Assembly: GCF_001936595.1 (NCBI RefSeq)
Contig: NZ_MLBG01000028.1
Coordinates: 1 to 41,455, forward strand
Direction of reading: 5' to 3'
From: Desulfovibrio sp. DV
Lineage (GTDB): Bacteria; Desulfobacterota; Desulfovibrionia; Desulfovibrionales; Desulfovibrionaceae
DNA length: 41,455 bases
This document shows, piece by piece, positions 32,452 through 40,232 of this stretch. Made by a program: the position numbers and the translations under genes. Position 1 is the stretch's first letter. Every line of letters starts with the position of its first letter. Below the pieces are notes generated by a model, which searched no databases, was not told where the DNA came from, and saw nothing but the letters and a program-made list of their open reading frames with translations.

Positions 32452-32894
32452 TGATCAAGGACGTGGCCGAAACGGCCATGGGGGCCGAGATGGCCGGCTT
32501 CCTCGGCTACGACCGCTATCAAACACCCGCCAGCGATGCCGGCAATCGCCGCAACGGCTACAGCCAGAAAGGAGCATGCCCGACCGTGGCCTGGGTCCAG
32601 AGCTTTGCCGACGAACGCTGCGGCGGGCTGGGGGTGGTCTACCAGGCGAGCAATTTCCAGTTTTGCGGCAGCCACCTGACCACCTTCTGGCACCTGGACG
32701 ACGACTGGTATCACGTCTTGATGCTGACAGCGCATCGCAAGCAAGGCGGCCGCGCCCAGTTCCTCCGGGAGAACCTCCACCGGGCCACCTGGCACCAGTT
32801 CCGGCAGTTCCGCTACGTGCTGTTCTTAAAGCAGCCCTGGCGCAAACGCCTACGTCTGCCGATCCAACCCTACCCCAAACGCGAGGCCGCATGA
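32451..32894 (+). CDS. Fusion remnant: IS256-type transposase fragment joined to phage Mom-like fragment
   Basis: A 147-residue open frame from two unrelated parts. Residues 1-40 (VIKDVAETAMGAEMAGFLGY, then NRRNGYSQK) match the conserved region of IS256/mutator transposases around LGY...G.xRNGY. From about residue 43 it becomes AWVQSFADERCGGLGVVYQA, SNFQF..GSHLTTFWHLDDDWYH and FRQFRYVLFLKQPWRKRL, ending QPYPK. This resembles the C-terminal half of Mom-type DNA-modification proteins of Mu-like phages. Neither half is complete: the transposase lacks its DDE core and the Mom-like part its N-terminal acyltransferase region. The GTG start overlaps the previous stop and has no independent ribosome binding site. 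Probably a non-functional junction. Confidence 0.5.
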   Translation: MIKDVAETAMGAEMAGFLGYDRYQTPASDAGNRRNGYSQKGACPTVAWVQSFADERCGGLGVVYQASNFQFCGSHLTTFWHLDDDWYHVLMLTAHRKQGGRAQFLRENLHRATWHQFRQFRYVLFLKQPWRKRLRLPIQPYPKREAA

Positions 32895-32971
32895 CCAAGT
32901 GCCAACGGCAGCGCAAATCAGTGCCAAATCGTGCGCCGCCTTACACGATTCTTACTGATTTCGATCTTATC

Positions 32972-32992
32972 TGTGGGGGATAGTGTGGGGGA
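32972..32992. repeat. Two TGTGGGGGA direct repeats beside the tRNA-fMet terminator
   Basis: TGTGGGGGA occurs at 32972-32980 and 32984-32992, 12 bp apart, between the mobile-element fusion and the tRNA-fMet terminator. Short G-rich direct repeats of this kind occur as recombinase arm sites near tRNA integration points; here they are only suggestive. Confidence 0.3.
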
Positions 32993-32998
32993 AAGAAA

Positions 32999-33030
32999 AA
33001 GGGCTTACGAAGTTTCCTTCGTAAGCCCTT
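32999..33030 (-). terminator. Intrinsic terminator of tRNA-fMet
   Basis: A 14-bp perfect stem (AAGGGCTTACGAAG with CTTCGTAAGCCCTT) around a TTTC loop. Read on the minus strand it is followed by TTTCTTTC, directly downstream of the tRNA 3' end. Confidence 0.85.
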
Positions 33031-33038
33031 GAATTGTC

Positions 33039-33115
33039 TGGTTGCGGGGGTGGGATTTGAACCCACGATCTTCGGGTTATGAGCCCGATGAGCTACCGGT
33101 CTGCTCCACCCCGCG
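33039..33115 (-). tRNA. Initiator tRNA-fMet (CAT)
   Basis: A 77-nt tRNA on the minus strand with encoded CCA. Acceptor CGCGGGG/CCCCGCA leaves the first base pair mismatched (C1 opposite A72), and the anticodon stem carries GGG/CCC around loop CTCATAA (anticodon CAT at 33079-33081). These two features mark the initiator rather than the elongator. The D-arm GAGCAG...GGTAGCTC and T-loop TTCAAAT are normal. A good promoter lies upstream and an intrinsic terminator downstream. Confidence 0.95.
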
Positions 33116-33134
33116 TCCGTGTCGGCGAGAAGAG

Positions 33135-33163
33135 AAAATAGGCAGATTGGGCCTTTCCGTCAA
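33135..33163 (-). promoter_or_regulatory. Sigma-70-type promoter of tRNA-fMet
   Basis: On the minus strand: -35 TTGACG (33158-33163), a 17-bp spacer, -10 TATTTT (33135-33140), about 20 bp before the mature 5' end of tRNA-fMet. This is close to consensus, as expected for a stable-RNA gene. Confidence 0.7.
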
Positions 33164-33189
33164 GCGGAATTTTCAAAAATATTGAGTCA

Positions 33190-33218
33190 TTGCAAATATT
33201 TTGAGAAAAATGTTTTAT
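33190..33218 (+). promoter_or_regulatory. Candidate promoter of the rpmH-rnpA operon
   Basis: TTGCAA (33190-33195), 17 bp, TTTTAT (33213-33218) in an AT-rich patch, divergent from the tRNA promoter. It would give a leader of about 340 nt before rpmH. The 33219-33566 stretch holds no convincing gene or recognisable riboswitch. Confidence 0.4.
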
Positions 33219-33566
33219 ATCAGTATGTTGCGTTGATGATTTTGGTGTTTGCCCCTGCCTCTGCCAGGGGGGCGCTTCTCAGGACTTCCCTGTTTGTCGA
33301 AAAACGGGCAAGGTATTCGCCTTGGCCGGGACTGCTGTGTTGGTCCCGGTGGCTGTCGCCGAAGTCGATCCCGTTCTCGGTCTCGGTATCCTCGCCTGGG
33401 CGTCGCCCGGTTCGCCCGATGCAGGTCGGTGACCCCGCCTGCCTGTCCCCTTGCTCCGGGGACTGCGCCGGGGACTTGCGCGGCAGCGGAACAGACCCGC
33501 AAACTTCCTTGACGAGCGGGGGGAAGACGGCTATTGAAAAACGTTCACCACAATTCTTTGGAGATT

Positions 33567-34115
33567 ATGCATGAGCAAGAAGACATACCAGCCGAGCAAG
33601 ATTCGCAGAAACCGCAGCCACGGATTCCTGGTTCGCTCCAGGACCAAAAACGGACAGGCCGCCATTCGTCGGCGTCGGGCCAAGGGCCGCAAGCGCCTGG
33701 CCGTCTAGGCTTTCCTCCGGCGCACAGGCTCCGGACGCGAGGGGAGTTCGCGGCCTGCTTCGAAGCAGGCCGCCGCTATCATGGCAAGGCTTTCCTGATC
33801 TTCGTCCGGCCGCGAGCGGAGGTGTTCGCACCCTGGCGGCTCGGCATGGCCATCAGCAAAAAAGTCGGCAATGCTGTTGCTCGAAATCGCGTCAAGCGGG
33901 TCTTGCGCGAGTGCTTTCGGCTGTGCGCGCCCCAGGCCGTCTCCGGCCTGGACATCGTTGTCGTGGCCAAAAAGTGCCTCGACCCGAGTCGTCTGACCCT
34001 GCTCCTGGCCTGCCGCGACCTGTGTCCAATCCTGGAACGGATGGCCAAGGACCTCGACCGCCCGGCCCTGCCGGGAAGCGTGACCCCATGCGACGCGCCG
34101 TCATCTGGGCTCTGA
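33567..34115 (+). CDS. rnpA: RNase P protein, N-terminally extended and overlapping rpmH
   Basis: The protein subunit of RNase P, which assists the catalytic RNA in removing tRNA 5' leaders. The conserved body begins at [20 protein letters not shown] and includes [31 protein letters not shown] (the RNR signature R.....KRVLRECFR) and [10 protein letters not shown]. Between rpmH and this body there is no ATG, GTG or TTG in frame. The frame is open through the whole of rpmH to ATG 33567, 4 nt before the rpmH ATG, giving 182 residues with a 61-residue hydrophilic extension. An unusual start codon near 33705 is the alternative. A similar nested rpmH/rnpA arrangement is reported in Thermus. GGAG at 33560-33563 serves both starts; its 3-nt spacing to ATG 33567 is short. 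Confidence 0.8.
   Translation: MHEQEDIPAEQDSQKPQPRIPGSLQDQKRTGRHSSASGQGPQAPGRLGFPPAHRLRTRGEFAACFEAGRRYHGKAFLIFVRPRAEVFAPWRLGMAISKKVGNAVARNRVKRVLRECFRLCAPQAVSGLDIVVVAKKCLDPSRLTLLLACRDLCPILERMAKDLDRPALPGSVTPCDAPSSGL
33571..33708 (+). CDS. rpmH: Ribosomal protein L34
   Basis: A 45-residue large-subunit protein: [45 protein letters not shown]. Every feature of L34 is present ([25 protein letters not shown]). ATG 33571 has GGAG seven bases upstream. The gene lies entirely within the extended rnpA frame, in a different frame. First gene of the rpmH-rnpA-yidD-yidC-jag block. Confidence 0.97.
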   Translation: MSKKTYQPSKIRRNRSHGFLVRSRTKNGQAAIRRRRAKGRKRLAV

Positions 34116-34372
34116 AATTTTACCAGCTGGCCATTTCGCCGCTGAAACCGCCGTGTTGCCGCTTTATGCCAACCTGTTCCGAGTATGCCGTTGAAGCAGT
34201 CGGACGTTTTGGTGTGCTGCGGGGCGGCCTTTTGGCGTTGTGGCGGCTTTTGCGCTGCCATCCTCTGGCCCGAGGCGGCTATGATCCTGTGCCCCATGCA
34301 GTTGCGCCCACCCTGCGGGCGTCTCGCCCTGCGTCGCCATGCCGACCACCCACTCCTATCGACGGGATATGA
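34088..34372 (+). CDS. yidD: Membrane protein insertion efficiency factor YidD
   Basis: A 94-residue membrane-associated protein that helps YidC/Sec insertion. The family core is complete: [55 protein letters not shown]. The three conserved cysteines are present (CC, TCS, RCHP). ATG 34088 lies inside the end of rnpA (28-bp overlap) and the stop is 6 bp before yidC, so translation is probably coupled. The C-terminal 25 residues after GGYDPVP are a poorly conserved Pro/Arg-rich tail. Confidence 0.95.
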   Translation: MRRAVIWALKFYQLAISPLKPPCCRFMPTCSEYAVEAVGRFGVLRGGLLALWRLLRCHPLARGGYDPVPHAVAPTLRASRPASPCRPPTPIDGI

Positions 34373-34378
34373 AGGACA

Positions 34379-35971
34379 ATGGAAAACAAACGCGTAATTT
34401 TGGCCGTGGCTCTCTCCCTTGCCGTTCTGGTTGGCTGGAACTTCCTGTTTCCTCCCGCAAAGCAAGCCCCTCAAACCGACACCGCGATCCAGCAGCAGAC
34501 CACTTCGCCCGCTGCCCCTGCAGCCGCTGCAATAGCTGAAACCCTGCCCGCCTTTGCCCCCACTCCGGGCAAGAAGATCACCGTGGACACCCCGCTGTAC
34601 ACGGCCGTCTTCAACACCACCGGCGGCGTGCTCGAACAGTTTGCCCTCAAAAACTATCGCGAGACCATCAAGCCCGATTCCCCTCTGGTCGATCTCATAA
34701 ACGACAAGGCCCGGGTCAAGGCCCCCCTGGGTATCATCTTAAACGGCTCGCCCACCTGGCAAAACGTTGAATGGGCCGTCGAGGGCGGCGACCTCAGGCT
34801 CGATGCCGGCGCTTCCGGCTCCTTCACCCTGGCCGGCCGTCTTGGCGACACCGTCATCAAGCGGGTCATGACCTTCTCCGGGGATTCCTATCTGATTGAT
34901 GAGAAGTTTTCCCTGTCCAACAACAGCGCCACACCGCTGCGAAATCGCCTTTCCATGACCGTGGCCGTCGGCCGCCTTTCGGCCGAGGGCGATTCCTACA
35001 ACCCCACCCAGTCCGCCTTTTACGGCGCTTCGGGCCTGAGCCTGGAAAGCGGCGACAAAAAGCTCGCCGAGGGCATCGCCCTGGAAAAGCCCGTCGAGTG
35101 GGGCGCGGTCATGAGCAACTATTTTCTGGTCAGCGTCATCCCGGACACCACCGAGTTGCACGGCAAGGCCAAGATCGAGGACGGCGTGTTCCGGGTCGCC
35201 CTGGACAAGGACGGCATCGAAATCCCGGCCAATGGCCGCACCGATCTGTCCATTTCCTATTTTCTCGGCCCCAAGGTCCCCAAGTACCTGGACATGGCCC
35301 CGCACAAGCTGATCGCCTCCATCGACTATGGCTGGTTCGACTTCGTGGCCAAGCCGCTGATCAAACTCCTGCACTTTTTCTATGACTATGTCGGCAACTA
35401 CGGCACTGCCATCATCCTGCTGACCGTTCTCATCAAGCTCATTTTCTGGCCCCTGTCCCAGAAGTCCTACAAGTCCATGGACCAGATGAAGAAGCTGCAG
35501 CCGCTGTTGACCCAGCTGCGCGAGAAGTACAAAGACGATCGCACGAAGATGAACGAAGAGATGATGCAGCTCTACAAGACCTACAAGGTCAACCCGGCCG
35601 GGGGCTGTCTGCCCATGGTCGTGCAGATCCCGGTCTTTTTCGGACTGTACCAGGCTTTGCTCCACTCCATCGAACTGCGGCACGCCGCCTTTATCACGCA
35701 CCTGCCGTTTACCAATATGATCTGGCTGGCGGATCTTTCAGCCAAGGACCCGTACTACATCACCCCGCTGATCATGGGCGCCACCATGTTCCTGCAGCAA
35801 AAGATGACGCCGGCCCCCGGGGACCCCACCCAGGCCAAGGTCATGCTGTTTATGCCCGTGATCTTCACCTTCATGTTTCTCAACTTTCCCTCCGGACTGG
35901 TCGTTTACTGGCTGGTCAACAACGTGATTTCCATTGCCCAGCAGTGGTGGATGCTCAACAAGAAGTCCTGA
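34379..35971 (+). CDS. yidC: Membrane protein insertase YidC
   Basis: A 530-residue inner-membrane insertase that folds and inserts membrane proteins alone or with SecYEG. It is the Gram-negative type: N-terminal helix ([20 protein letters not shown]), a large periplasmic beta-supersandwich domain (about 55-320, [20 protein letters not shown]), then the conserved five-helix core with [20 protein letters not shown], the cytoplasmic coiled coil ([20 protein letters not shown]), [20 protein letters not shown] and [14 protein letters not shown]. The core arginine after the first core helix is replaced by Lys ([11 protein letters not shown]), as in some relatives. ATG 34379 follows GAAGGA. Confidence 0.97.
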   Translation: MENKRVILAVALSLAVLVGWNFLFPPAKQAPQTDTAIQQQTTSPAAPAAAAIAETLPAFAPTPGKKITVDTPLYTAVFNTTGGVLEQFALKNYRETIKPDSPLVDLINDKARVKAPLGIILNGSPTWQNVEWAVEGGDLRLDAGASGSFTLAGRLGDTVIKRVMTFSGDSYLIDEKFSLSNNSATPLRNRLSMTVAVGRLSAEGDSYNPTQSAFYGASGLSLESGDKKLAEGIALEKPVEWGAVMSNYFLVSVIPDTTELHGKAKIEDGVFRVALDKDGIEIPANGRTDLSISYFLGPKVPKYLDMAPHKLIASIDYGWFDFVAKPLIKLLHFFYDYVGNYGTAIILLTVLIKLIFWPLSQKSYKSMDQMKKLQPLLTQLREKYKDDRTKMNEEMMQLYKTYKVNPAGGCLPMVVQIPVFFGLYQALLHSIELRHAAFITHLPFTNMIWLADLSAKDPYYITPLIMGATMFLQQKMTPAPGDPTQAKVMLFMPVIFTFMFLNFPSGLVVYWLVNNVISIAQQWWMLNKKS

Positions 35972-36034
35972 CGCCCTCGTCAACGAGCATCACAGCTGTC
36001 CGAGTGCAGCGGAAGTGCAACTCAAGGAGCAACT

Positions 36035-37180
36035 ATGAGCGAATGGAAGACCTTTAGCGGCAAAACCGTCGACGAGGCCATGGAAGAAGCCTGCCGCAAC
36101 CTCGACGTCCCCCGCGATAAGCTGGAAGTCGAGATACTTTCCGGCGGTTCCTCCGGAATCTTCGGTCTGGTCGGCAAGAAAAAGGCTCAGGTGCGGGCCA
36201 GGCTGCGCGAGGAGATCAACCTCCTCGGCGATATGCCCGGTGGCAAGGACAGACGGGAGAACTCCCGCCGCGCCCCGCGCCAGCCCGAACCGCAGCGCAC
36301 TGAACCGGCCACCAGGCCGGCCGCCCAGGCCCAGCCCAAGGCTGAGTCGGGCCGGCAGAAACCGCCGCCGAGCCAGCCCGAAACGCCGGCCGCCCCTGTC
36401 GACGAACCGGCCCCGGCCATGGCCGAGGCCCCGACGCCGCCCCCGGCCGCCGCCAAGCCCGCAGCCCCGCGTCAGCCCGCACCGCCACGCCAGCCGGCCC
36501 AACCGCGCCAACCGCGCCAGCCGGCCCAGCCGCGTCAGCCGGCCCGGGTCCAGCCCGAAATGGACAGCCTGGCCGATGACGAACCGTTTGAAGACGACTT
36601 CGATGACGCCCTGGAAAACGAAAACGGCCGCGCTTCCCGCGACAATCGTCGGGCTGCGCCCCAGGCCGAGCCCCAGCCGCTGACCCCGGAACTGACCGCC
36701 ATCGTGCGCGAGGTTATGGAGCAGATGCTCGACGGCATCCTCGGCCAGACCCCCGAGTTCGAGATCACCGGCCACAGTGAGCGCGTCTCGGTGCTCATCC
36801 TTGACGAGGAGAATTCCGGCCTGCTCATCGGCCGTGAAGGCCAGACCCTGGCCGCCATCCAGTACATCGTCAACCGCATCGTCATCCGCCGCCACGGCAA
36901 TCCGCTTAAGGTCCAGATCAACACCGGCGAATACCGTGAGCGCCAGGACGACAACCTGCGCAAGATGGCCATTTTCCTGGCCGACAAGGCCAAGACCCTG
37001 GGCCGGCCCCAGTCCACTAAGCCGCTGTCCTCCTACCATCGCCGGGTCGTGCATCTGGCCTTGCAGGAAGACGAGGGCATCTCCACCCGCTCCAAGGGCG
37101 AGGGGCCGCTCAAGCGCGTGCTCATCATGCCCCGGGGCGCACGCGGCGAGTCCCCGTCCGGACCGCGCGCCCAGAATTAG
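36035..37180 (+). CDS. jag: Jag/KhpB-type RNA-binding protein with long Pro/Gln linker
   Basis: A 381-residue RNA-binding protein of the Jag/KhpB/EloR family, linked to cell elongation and RNA regulation and usually encoded after yidC. Order: Jag_N (KTFSGKTVDEAMEEACRNLD to GIFGLVGKKKAQVRARL, about 1-58), a long Pro/Ala/Gln/Arg-rich linker (about 65-190, with PRQPA-type repeats), a KH-II domain (about 210-300, LIGREGQTLAAIQYIVNRIV), and R3H (about 305-370, YRERQDDNLRKMAIFLADKA, SSYHRRVVHLALQED). The linker is longer than typical Jag (about 250 residues in total) and includes an acidic patch (DDEPFEDDFDDALENEN). ATG 36035 follows CAAGGAG. Confidence 0.93.
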   Translation: MSEWKTFSGKTVDEAMEEACRNLDVPRDKLEVEILSGGSSGIFGLVGKKKAQVRARLREEINLLGDMPGGKDRRENSRRAPRQPEPQRTEPATRPAAQAQPKAESGRQKPPPSQPETPAAPVDEPAPAMAEAPTPPPAAAKPAAPRQPAPPRQPAQPRQPRQPAQPRQPARVQPEMDSLADDEPFEDDFDDALENENGRASRDNRRAAPQAEPQPLTPELTAIVREVMEQMLDGILGQTPEFEITGHSERVSVLILDEENSGLLIGREGQTLAAIQYIVNRIVIRRHGNPLKVQINTGEYRERQDDNLRKMAIFLADKAKTLGRPQSTKPLSSYHRRVVHLALQEDEGISTRSKGEGPLKRVLIMPRGARGESPSGPRAQN

Positions 37181-37214
37181 CCGCCCGTAAGGGCCGCATC
37201 CCTTCGAGTCCGCA

Positions 37215-37247
37215 CGCGGCAAGGCCTAGCCTTGCCGCGTTTTTTTA
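37215..37247 (+). terminator. Intrinsic terminator after jag
   Basis: An 11-bp perfect stem (CGCGGCAAGGC with GCCTTGCCGCG) around a CTA loop, followed by eight T. Ends the rpmH-rnpA-yidD-yidC-jag transcript. Confidence 0.9.
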
Positions 37248-37249
37248 TT

Positions 37250-37616
37250 GCTCCTGGGGGGCCGAAAGCGCGGTGGGGTGGTCAGGCATTTCCCCAGGGG
37301 CGTTTGACTCCCCCGTCAGGCAGCGGGCACGGCCATGTGCTGCCGCAACAGCCGTGGCAGTGCACCCGGTTTCGCTACCGAAAAGACCCCTTGCCTGTTC
37401 TTTCCCGTCCGCAGCAGCCCCGGGCGAAGACTCGACCTCGCCTGTTTTTTCCTTTACAAGCCCATGCTTCGCGAACATTTCGCAGCGCTGTCTGGCCGAA
37501 TGGACTGTTCCTCTGTCTGTTTGGCGACGCGTCGCGTGTGGAATTCATGCCAACGGCCACCAGTGGCAGGAACCTGCCTCCGGCTTTTCGCTGCCGGCCG
37601 GCCAAAGGAGTCGATC
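37250..37616. other. Intergenic region before the EamA gene, nothing recognised
   Basis: About 365 bp without a convincing gene or known RNA element. Frames are open but Arg/Pro-rich and not family-like. It ends in the AAAGGAG ribosome binding site of the EamA gene. A promoter for that gene should lie here. Confidence 0.4.
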
Positions 37617-38519
37617 ATGCGGACCGCTTCCCTGCGGGCGGACATCCTGTGTCTCATAACCGCGCTCATCTGGGGCTTTGCCTTCGTGGCCCAGCGCCTG
37701 GGCATGGAGCACATCGGCCCCATGGCCTTTAACGGCATCCGCTTTGCCCTGGGGGCTATTGCCCTGGCGCCGCTGGCCGTCCGCTCCATGCGCTATCCGC
37801 CGCCGGCCCCGTTTCTGGCCGGCAGCAAGGACGGCTTTCCCTGGCTCGGCGGAGCCATTGCCGGGGCCATCCTTTTTACCGGCGCGTCATTGCAGCAGGT
37901 GGGGCTCAAATACACCACCGCCGGCAAGGCCGGGTTTATCACCGGCCTGTACGTGGTCCTGGTGCCGCTGCTTGGGCTTTTTCTCGGCCAACGGGCGGCC
38001 CGGGGCGATGTGATCGGAGCTGTGGCCTCGGCGGTCGGTCTGTATTTTCTGTCCGTCACCGAGGACTTCACCCTGGCTCCGGGCGATGGCCTGGAGCTGA
38101 TCGGGGCGGTTTTTTGGGCTGCCCATGTCCTGGTGATCGGCTGGCTCTCGCCGCGCACCCGGGCTTTGCCTCTGGCTCTGGCCCAGTATGCCGTCTGCTC
38201 GGCCCTGAGCCTCGTGTGCGCTTTCGTATTCGAGGAAATCACCTGGGAAGGCATCCGGGGCGCAGCCTGGCCGATTCTGTACGGCGGTCTGCTGTCGGTG
38301 GGGCTGGCCTACACCCTGCAAGTGGTGGCCCAGCGCGATGCCAACCCCACCCACGCCGCCATTTTGCTGAGTTTTGAGACCGTGTTTGCAGCGGTTGGCG
38401 GAGCCATGTTTTTAAATGAAAGCCTTGGCAGCCGGGGGCTCTTTGGTTGCTGCCTGATGTTTGCCGGCATGATGGCCGCCCAGCTTTGGCCCAAAGCGCC
38501 TGTCCGGCCAAGCGCCTAA
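37617..38519 (+). CDS. EamA/DMT-family membrane transporter
   Basis: A 300-residue inner-membrane transporter of the drug/metabolite (EamA, RhaT-like) superfamily with ten helices and two EamA repeats. Repeat 1 begins RADILCLITALIWGFAFVAQ and includes FNGIRFALGAIALAPL and FTGASLQQVGLKYTTAGKAG. Repeat 2 has DGLELIGAVFWAAHVLVIGW and AAILLSFETVFAAVGGAMFL, ending in GCCLMFAGMMAAQLW. ATG 37617 follows AAAGGAG; the frame open to 37335 is not family-like. The substrate is unknown. It converges on the LysM/TPR gene across a shared terminator. Confidence 0.9.
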   Translation: MRTASLRADILCLITALIWGFAFVAQRLGMEHIGPMAFNGIRFALGAIALAPLAVRSMRYPPPAPFLAGSKDGFPWLGGAIAGAILFTGASLQQVGLKYTTAGKAGFITGLYVVLVPLLGLFLGQRAARGDVIGAVASAVGLYFLSVTEDFTLAPGDGLELIGAVFWAAHVLVIGWLSPRTRALPLALAQYAVCSALSLVCAFVFEEITWEGIRGAAWPILYGGLLSVGLAYTLQVVAQRDANPTHAAILLSFETVFAAVGGAMFLNESLGSRGLFGCCLMFAGMMAAQLWPKAPVRPSA

Positions 38520-38552
38520 GCGGCAAGGACCGTCGGTGCCCGGCACCGGCCT

Positions 38553-38585
38553 ATAAAAAAAGCCCGGCCAAAGCCAGGGCTTTTT
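38553..38585. terminator. Bidirectional terminator between EamA and LysM/TPR genes
   Basis: AAAAAAAGCCC and GGGCTTTTT frame a short loop (GGCCAAAGCCA), so the hairpin is T-rich on either strand. It lies between the two convergent stops. Confidence 0.8.
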
Positions 38586-38604
38586 ACGAGGCGCGCGAGC
38601 CGCC

Positions 38605-40002
38605 TTACTGGCAGAGCTTTTCTTTCTTGACGCTTTCCAGCAACTCGCAATCGCCCAGGGTGCAGGCCTTCTGATAGTCCTGGCACATGGGGCCGTACTG
38701 TTTGAGGCGCAGGTAGGTAAAGCCCCGGCCCTTGTAGTAATCGGCTTCCGTGGGACCAAGGGTGATGGCCTTGTTGAAGTCCTCGATGGCCTGGGGATAG
38801 TGGTCGGAACGGGCGCGGCTCAGGCCGCGCATGGAATAGGCCAGGGCGAAATTGGGATTTTTCTCGATGGCCTTGGTGTAATCGTCGATGGCCTTGTTGT
38901 ACTGGGCCAGATAGTAGTGGGCATGGCCGCGGCTGGCGAAAAAGTCCGCCCGGTTCGGGGCGAGCTTGATGGCCTTGTCAAAGAACTCGACGGCCTTTTG
39001 GAACTTGTTTTGCTTGCCGAATTCGATACCCTTTTCAAAGGCGGCTTCGGCTTCGGCCGAATCGCGGCTGTCAGGCAGGCTCGGGGTGGGATCGGCCGGT
39101 TCGGGGGTGCGCGGGGCCTTGGCCGTCGGACGCACGGGCGCGGCTTCGGGTTCGGCGTCGGGAGCTCCCAGCGCGGGCAGTTCCGCCTCGGCCGCCTTGA
39201 CCGCACCGGCGGCCGGGACCACAAGCTTCTGTCCGGTATGGAGCTTTTTCCCCATGTCGGGATTGAGTCGGGCCAATTCCGTGACGCTTATCCGAAAGTG
39301 CTTGGCCACGGAATGGGGGGTCTCGCCCTTGCGGACCGTGTGGGAGAGGGTGGGGAGCTGCTGCGGTTCGGCAGCCTTCTCCTTCTGGGCCTTGGCCGAA
39401 GGCTTCTCTGCCGGTTCGGCCTTGGCCGGGGCGCCGCCGGGCAGGGCGATCTCCTGGCCGACCTGCAACTTGCCGGCACTCAACCCTTTGTTGGCTTTTA
39501 AAATTTCATCGACGCGGACATTGTGCTTGGAAGCGATCGAGCCCAGGGTGTCGCCCTTTTTGACGGTATAGGAGCCGGCTGCGGCATGGGTGGCCGCAGG
39601 TGCCGGGGCGGACGGGGCTTTGCGCTCCCTTTCCCGATCCCGGGCCTCGGCGGCGCGTTCCTTGGCCGACAGGGGTTCGGATTTGGCCGGCGCCTTATCC
39701 TTGCGGGCGTCGTGGGCAGGCTCTTTCTCAGGCTGTTTTTTGTCCGCTTTCCCGGCCTTCTCCGGCGTGGCCGGCTTGGCCGGCGTCCCCCCGGGGATGA
39801 CCAGCGTGTCGCCGATGAGCATTTTGCTTGGCTTGAGATTCTTGTTGGCCTTGAGCAACTCGTCTACGGAGATGTTATGCTTCTTGGCGATCGATTGCGG
39901 GGTATCGCCAGCTTGGACAGAGTAGGCGTACAGGAGCGACGGGGAGCTAACGGCCAGGCCAAGGCAGAGAAAAGCGGAAGCGAAGACAGAAAATCGAGGC
40001 AT
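38605..40002 (-). CDS. LysM and TPR repeat envelope protein
   Basis: A 465-residue exported protein. A signal peptide (FSVFASAFLCLGLAVSSPSL) is followed by three LysM peptidoglycan-binding domains: YSVQAGDTPQSIAKKHNISV (about 28-75), YTVKKGDTLGSIASKHNVRV (about 145-192) and HTVRKGETPHSVAKHFRISV (about 220-267), separated by charged Pro/Ala/Lys linkers. Then come about four TPR units (AVEFFDKAIKLAPNRADFFA, AIDDYTKAIEKNPNFALAYS, AIEDFNKAITLGPTEADYYK, then the degenerate MCQDYQKACTLGDCELLE). It probably anchors to the cell wall and offers TPRs for a protein complex. ATG 40002 with GGTGG is preferred to the GTG/ATG further upstream (the frame opens to 40053). Confidence 0.88.
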   Translation of the reverse strand: MPRFSVFASAFLCLGLAVSSPSLLYAYSVQAGDTPQSIAKKHNISVDELLKANKNLKPSKMLIGDTLVIPGGTPAKPATPEKAGKADKKQPEKEPAHDARKDKAPAKSEPLSAKERAAEARDRERERKAPSAPAPAATHAAAGSYTVKKGDTLGSIASKHNVRVDEILKANKGLSAGKLQVGQEIALPGGAPAKAEPAEKPSAKAQKEKAAEPQQLPTLSHTVRKGETPHSVAKHFRISVTELARLNPDMGKKLHTGQKLVVPAAGAVKAAEAELPALGAPDAEPEAAPVRPTAKAPRTPEPADPTPSLPDSRDSAEAEAAFEKGIEFGKQNKFQKAVEFFDKAIKLAPNRADFFASRGHAHYYLAQYNKAIDDYTKAIEKNPNFALAYSMRGLSRARSDHYPQAIEDFNKAITLGPTEADYYKGRGFTYLRLKQYGPMCQDYQKACTLGDCELLESVKKEKLCQ

Positions 40003-40232
40003 AGCACCACCTTGTACTGTCAGGTTCGTATCGGAACTGTTCGGTGTGAACAAATTTGAAGCTTTCTGTTTAGACTACCTCGCGCCAAGGGGCAATGTTT
40101 TTCCAAGTACGAAAGATTACAGCAAAATTAACATTTTGTTCATGTTCCATAACCAGTAGCCACACCCTGGCCGGCCTGGCGGACGCGGCAATCCTTTCAC
40201 TGGCCGGCTGGTGGGCGGCATTCGCAATACAC
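40003..40232. promoter_or_regulatory. Divergent promoter region for LysM/TPR and glycosyltransferase genes
   Basis: About 230 bp between divergent starts. An AT-rich patch (about 40090-40150) is the likely promoter area. A clear -35/-10 pair was not settled on. Confidence 0.3.

Noticed and set aside
33219-33566. Replication origin with DnaA boxes upstream of rpmH
   Set aside because: rpmH is often near dnaA/oriC, but no clustered TTATCCACA-like boxes or dnaA gene were seen.
35990-37222. A 410-codon minus-strand open frame opposite jag
   Set aside because: Gly/Leu/Arg-rich mirror of the Pro/Gln/Arg linker; no start or ribosome binding site, and jag is unambiguous.
37250-37616. Riboswitch upstream of the EamA transporter
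   Set aside because: No recognisable conserved core of a known riboswitch class was seen; only a promoter is expected here.
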